Positions 62,223 to 64,000 of a stretch of 64,000 nt of DNA are shown here, piece after piece. Position 1 is the stretch's first letter. Each line of letters opens with the position of its first letter. The notes beneath the pieces were generated by a model. The model saw only the letters and a list, made by a program, of their open reading frames with translations, did no database searches and was not told the DNA's origin. Origin of the DNA: Delphinapterus leucas (Eukaryota > Chordata > Mammalia > Artiodactyla > Monodontidae); NCBI RefSeq assembly GCF_002288925.2, contig NW_022098066.1, forward strand, positions 82,185,973 through 82,249,972. The letters are read 5' to 3'. The translations under genes were made by a program, and so were the position numbers.

Positions 62223-62991
62223 GCATAATATTCTTCAGCTTGCCAAAGATCCAATTACTGACAGGATTTAGGGCTCAAATTCAAGTCTATCTGGCATAGA
62301 AACCTGTCCTCTCCATGTCACCAAGCAGGGCTCTTCCAGATGCCTTAATCCACTCACCAGTGCCAGACTGAACCATACAGGAGCCTGGCACAAAAAAAAA
62401 AATCAGCAGTACTAATTTTATCTTTTTTAAAAATTTGGATATTTTTAATCATAATTTTTGCATTAATTTTGATTTTTGAACTATTGCCTTAAATTTATCT
62501 CAACTGAAGGAACCTTGCTGGCAGAACCAGTTTCAGCAGAAAAAGAGAAAGTGATTTAACAGTTGATATTTTTCCCAGTGCATTTCTTTGATCTGATACT
62601 GCCCCTGAACAGCACTCACCAACAAGGTGAGTGAAAGGGGAAAATGCTGAGTCAGTCATGACTTTTGAAAATGCCTTTCTAGGGCAGTATGGCCACAACA
62701 CAAACATTGATAACGCATCCTCTACTATAAGCAAGGCTCTGGAAGATTCTGAGTATCTCTATTCTCTCGCAACTATACAGAAACTTATCAAGAGGACAAA
62801 GAAGGCGATGGCTCCAGTTTTCTTCGATGGCTTTTGGAGGCCTGGACCACCAACACTACTCTCTAATCCTGGCAAGGAAAATTGTTAGTTGTTAAAGTTT
62901 AACGTTTCTTATACCTAATAGATAAATTTTAGGTAAAATGTGACACAGTTATATTTTATAACATTTTCTATTTATAATAATTTACTTTAAG

Positions 62992-63208
62992 GGCTTCCCT
63001 GATGGCACACTGGTTGAGAGTCCGCCCGCCGATGCAGGGGACACGGGTTCGTGCTCCTGTCCAGGAGAATCCCACATGCCGCGGAGCGGCTGGGCCCGTG
63101 AGCCGTGGCCGTTGGGCCTGCGCGTCTGGAGCCTGTGCTCCGCAGTGGGAGAGAGAGGCCACAACAGTGAGAGGCCCGCGTACCGCAAAAAAAAAAAAAA
63201 AAAAAATG
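62992..63208 (+). mobile_element. CHR-2-type SINE
   Basis: Starts gggcttccctgatggcacac and ends gcgtaccgc plus a 20-base A run. A small gaga insertion lies near 63152. No TSD was recognised. Confidence 0.94.
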
Positions 63209-64000
63209 TAGTTTCTAGTTAGATACTTTGGCAAAAAGTACAGATTCTCAAATGCAATCACCCATCCACAGGAGCCTATATATAGCTCATGCTGACTTTC
63301 CATTGTTTAACAAATATTGTGCTAGTTACCTCCCAAGTGGTATGTAGAAAACTTTGAAAGACTCCTTTAAGATTATAATTCTTACCATTAAAAGTAATGG
63401 CAGAGTAACTTAGATCAACTCATCCATTCATAATAGTTATAAACTCCAGACAAAATATTAAAGGTACCAGAGAGCAATTAAAGCGGGCAGAAATTAGAAG
63501 GGATACGAGCCTCGAAGGATAAACAAACTACGTATATGAAACATGCATTTATACACCTTTTTCCCTGAAGAGTATTCCCCAGTTCATGAAGCACAAGAGA
63601 AACAGAAAGCAAGCAGAGAATGCAAGTCTTACTGAGCTAAAGAGTCAAAGGTGTCTAGAATTGTCAAAGTAGCTGAAATTTGAGGAGGAGAAATCCTGGA
63701 AAAAACAGAACCACAGAGGAGGCAGCCCGAAAATATGTAATATAACTCCACCACAAGATGATATTTAGGAACACAATGGAAAGCAAGAGCTGGAAGGCTG
63801 AAAAGCTGAGCATGGTTCCAGGGAGTCAGAGGTTTTACTTTAAATCCTACCAAATTAGAGGGGCTTGGGACACACCCCAGAATATGGTAAAAACCTCATG
63901 CTTTTCACTGAACCCACTGAGGGGTCATATCTTGGGAGTAAGGATTATATCTAAAGCCCAAGTCTAGACCAAGACGCACCACCAGACTAAAAGCATAACA

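Larger units (their letters stand above)
39019..64000 (-). other. NOTCH2: NOTCH2 intron 2 (partial, at least 25 kb)
   Basis: All sequence upstream of exon 3 appears intronic. Reading for the expected exon 2 peptide (EGF 1 start, cysteine-rich, ending before CPEGFLG) on the minus strand, I did not find it. Contents include a mariner with nested SINE, CHR SINEs, several L1 3' ends, MIR and L2 pieces, a MaLR LTR, hAT-like elements and CA/TG microsatellites, each listed. Stretches without a named element include about 39030-40670, 42200-42980, 44340-45350, 49010-51400, 51930-52630, 53330-54030, 56770-57050, 57250-59280, 60600-62020 and 62230-62990. Those at 50080-50960 and 51930-52500 look unique and moderately complex. 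Confidence 0.85.

Noticed and set aside
62631..62888. 85-codon open frame in intron 2
   Set aside because: It resembles no family I know, has no splice-site or codon support and could occur by chance.
39019..64000. Search for NOTCH2 exon 2
   Set aside because: No minus-strand stretch encoding the start of EGF 1 with flanking splice sites was found, so exon 2 is taken to be beyond the window.

Overview
Organism and locus. The window is mammalian nuclear DNA, almost certainly from a cetacean. It holds about ten copies of the tRNA-derived CHR family of SINEs (5' end GGGCTTCCCTGGTGGCGCAG). Several are nearly identical to each other and flanked by intact target-site duplications (TSDs), as expected for young CHR-2-type elements of whales and dolphins. 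Two older, longer CHR-1-type copies, cetartiodactyl-type L1 3' ends and a ruminant/cetacean-type mariner agree. Species cannot be fixed from sequence alone. The only protein-coding gene seen is NOTCH2, on the minus strand. Eight consecutive internal exons are present (numbered 3 to 10 by the human gene), each with canonical GT-AG sites, and lengths (260, 336, 123, 234, 156, 189, 114, 114 bp) and phases matching the human gene as I remember it. Together they give 1,526 coding bases, from the end of EGF-like repeat 1 to the start of EGF 14, including the ligand-contact repeats EGF 8 to 12. Exons 1 and 2 (signal peptide, most of EGF 1, promoter) and everything after exon 10 lie outside. Layout in window order (3' to 5' of the gene): partial intron 10 (1-1641), exon 10, intron 9, exon 9, intron 8, exon 8, intron 7, exon 7, intron 6, exon 6 (ending at 6076), the 18.5-kb intron 5 (6077-24582), exon 5, the 10.3-kb intron 4 (24706-34958), exon 4, intron 3, exon 3 (38759-39018), then partial intron 2 (39019-64000), where I found no exon. 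Introns. They are filled with retroelements, DNA transposons, a UBE2D3 processed pseudogene and microsatellites, some nested. The structures most worth a second look are: two head-to-head CHR SINEs around 31.8-32.2 kb whose TSD halves show that the short spacer between them has been inverted; a 5'-inverted (twin-primed) L1 at 11.35-12.18 kb; an L1 with TSD inserted into an older L1 at 46.2 kb; a full-length decayed mariner at 40.7-42.2 kb split by a SINE; and a diverged 190-bp direct duplication at 54.0/55.7 kb. In the protein, EGF 3 has lost the Thr that forms an O-fucose site in human NOTCH2 (CLNGGKC instead of CLNGGTC). I saw no new gene system. The novelty is in repeat architecture and a few lineage-specific residues.
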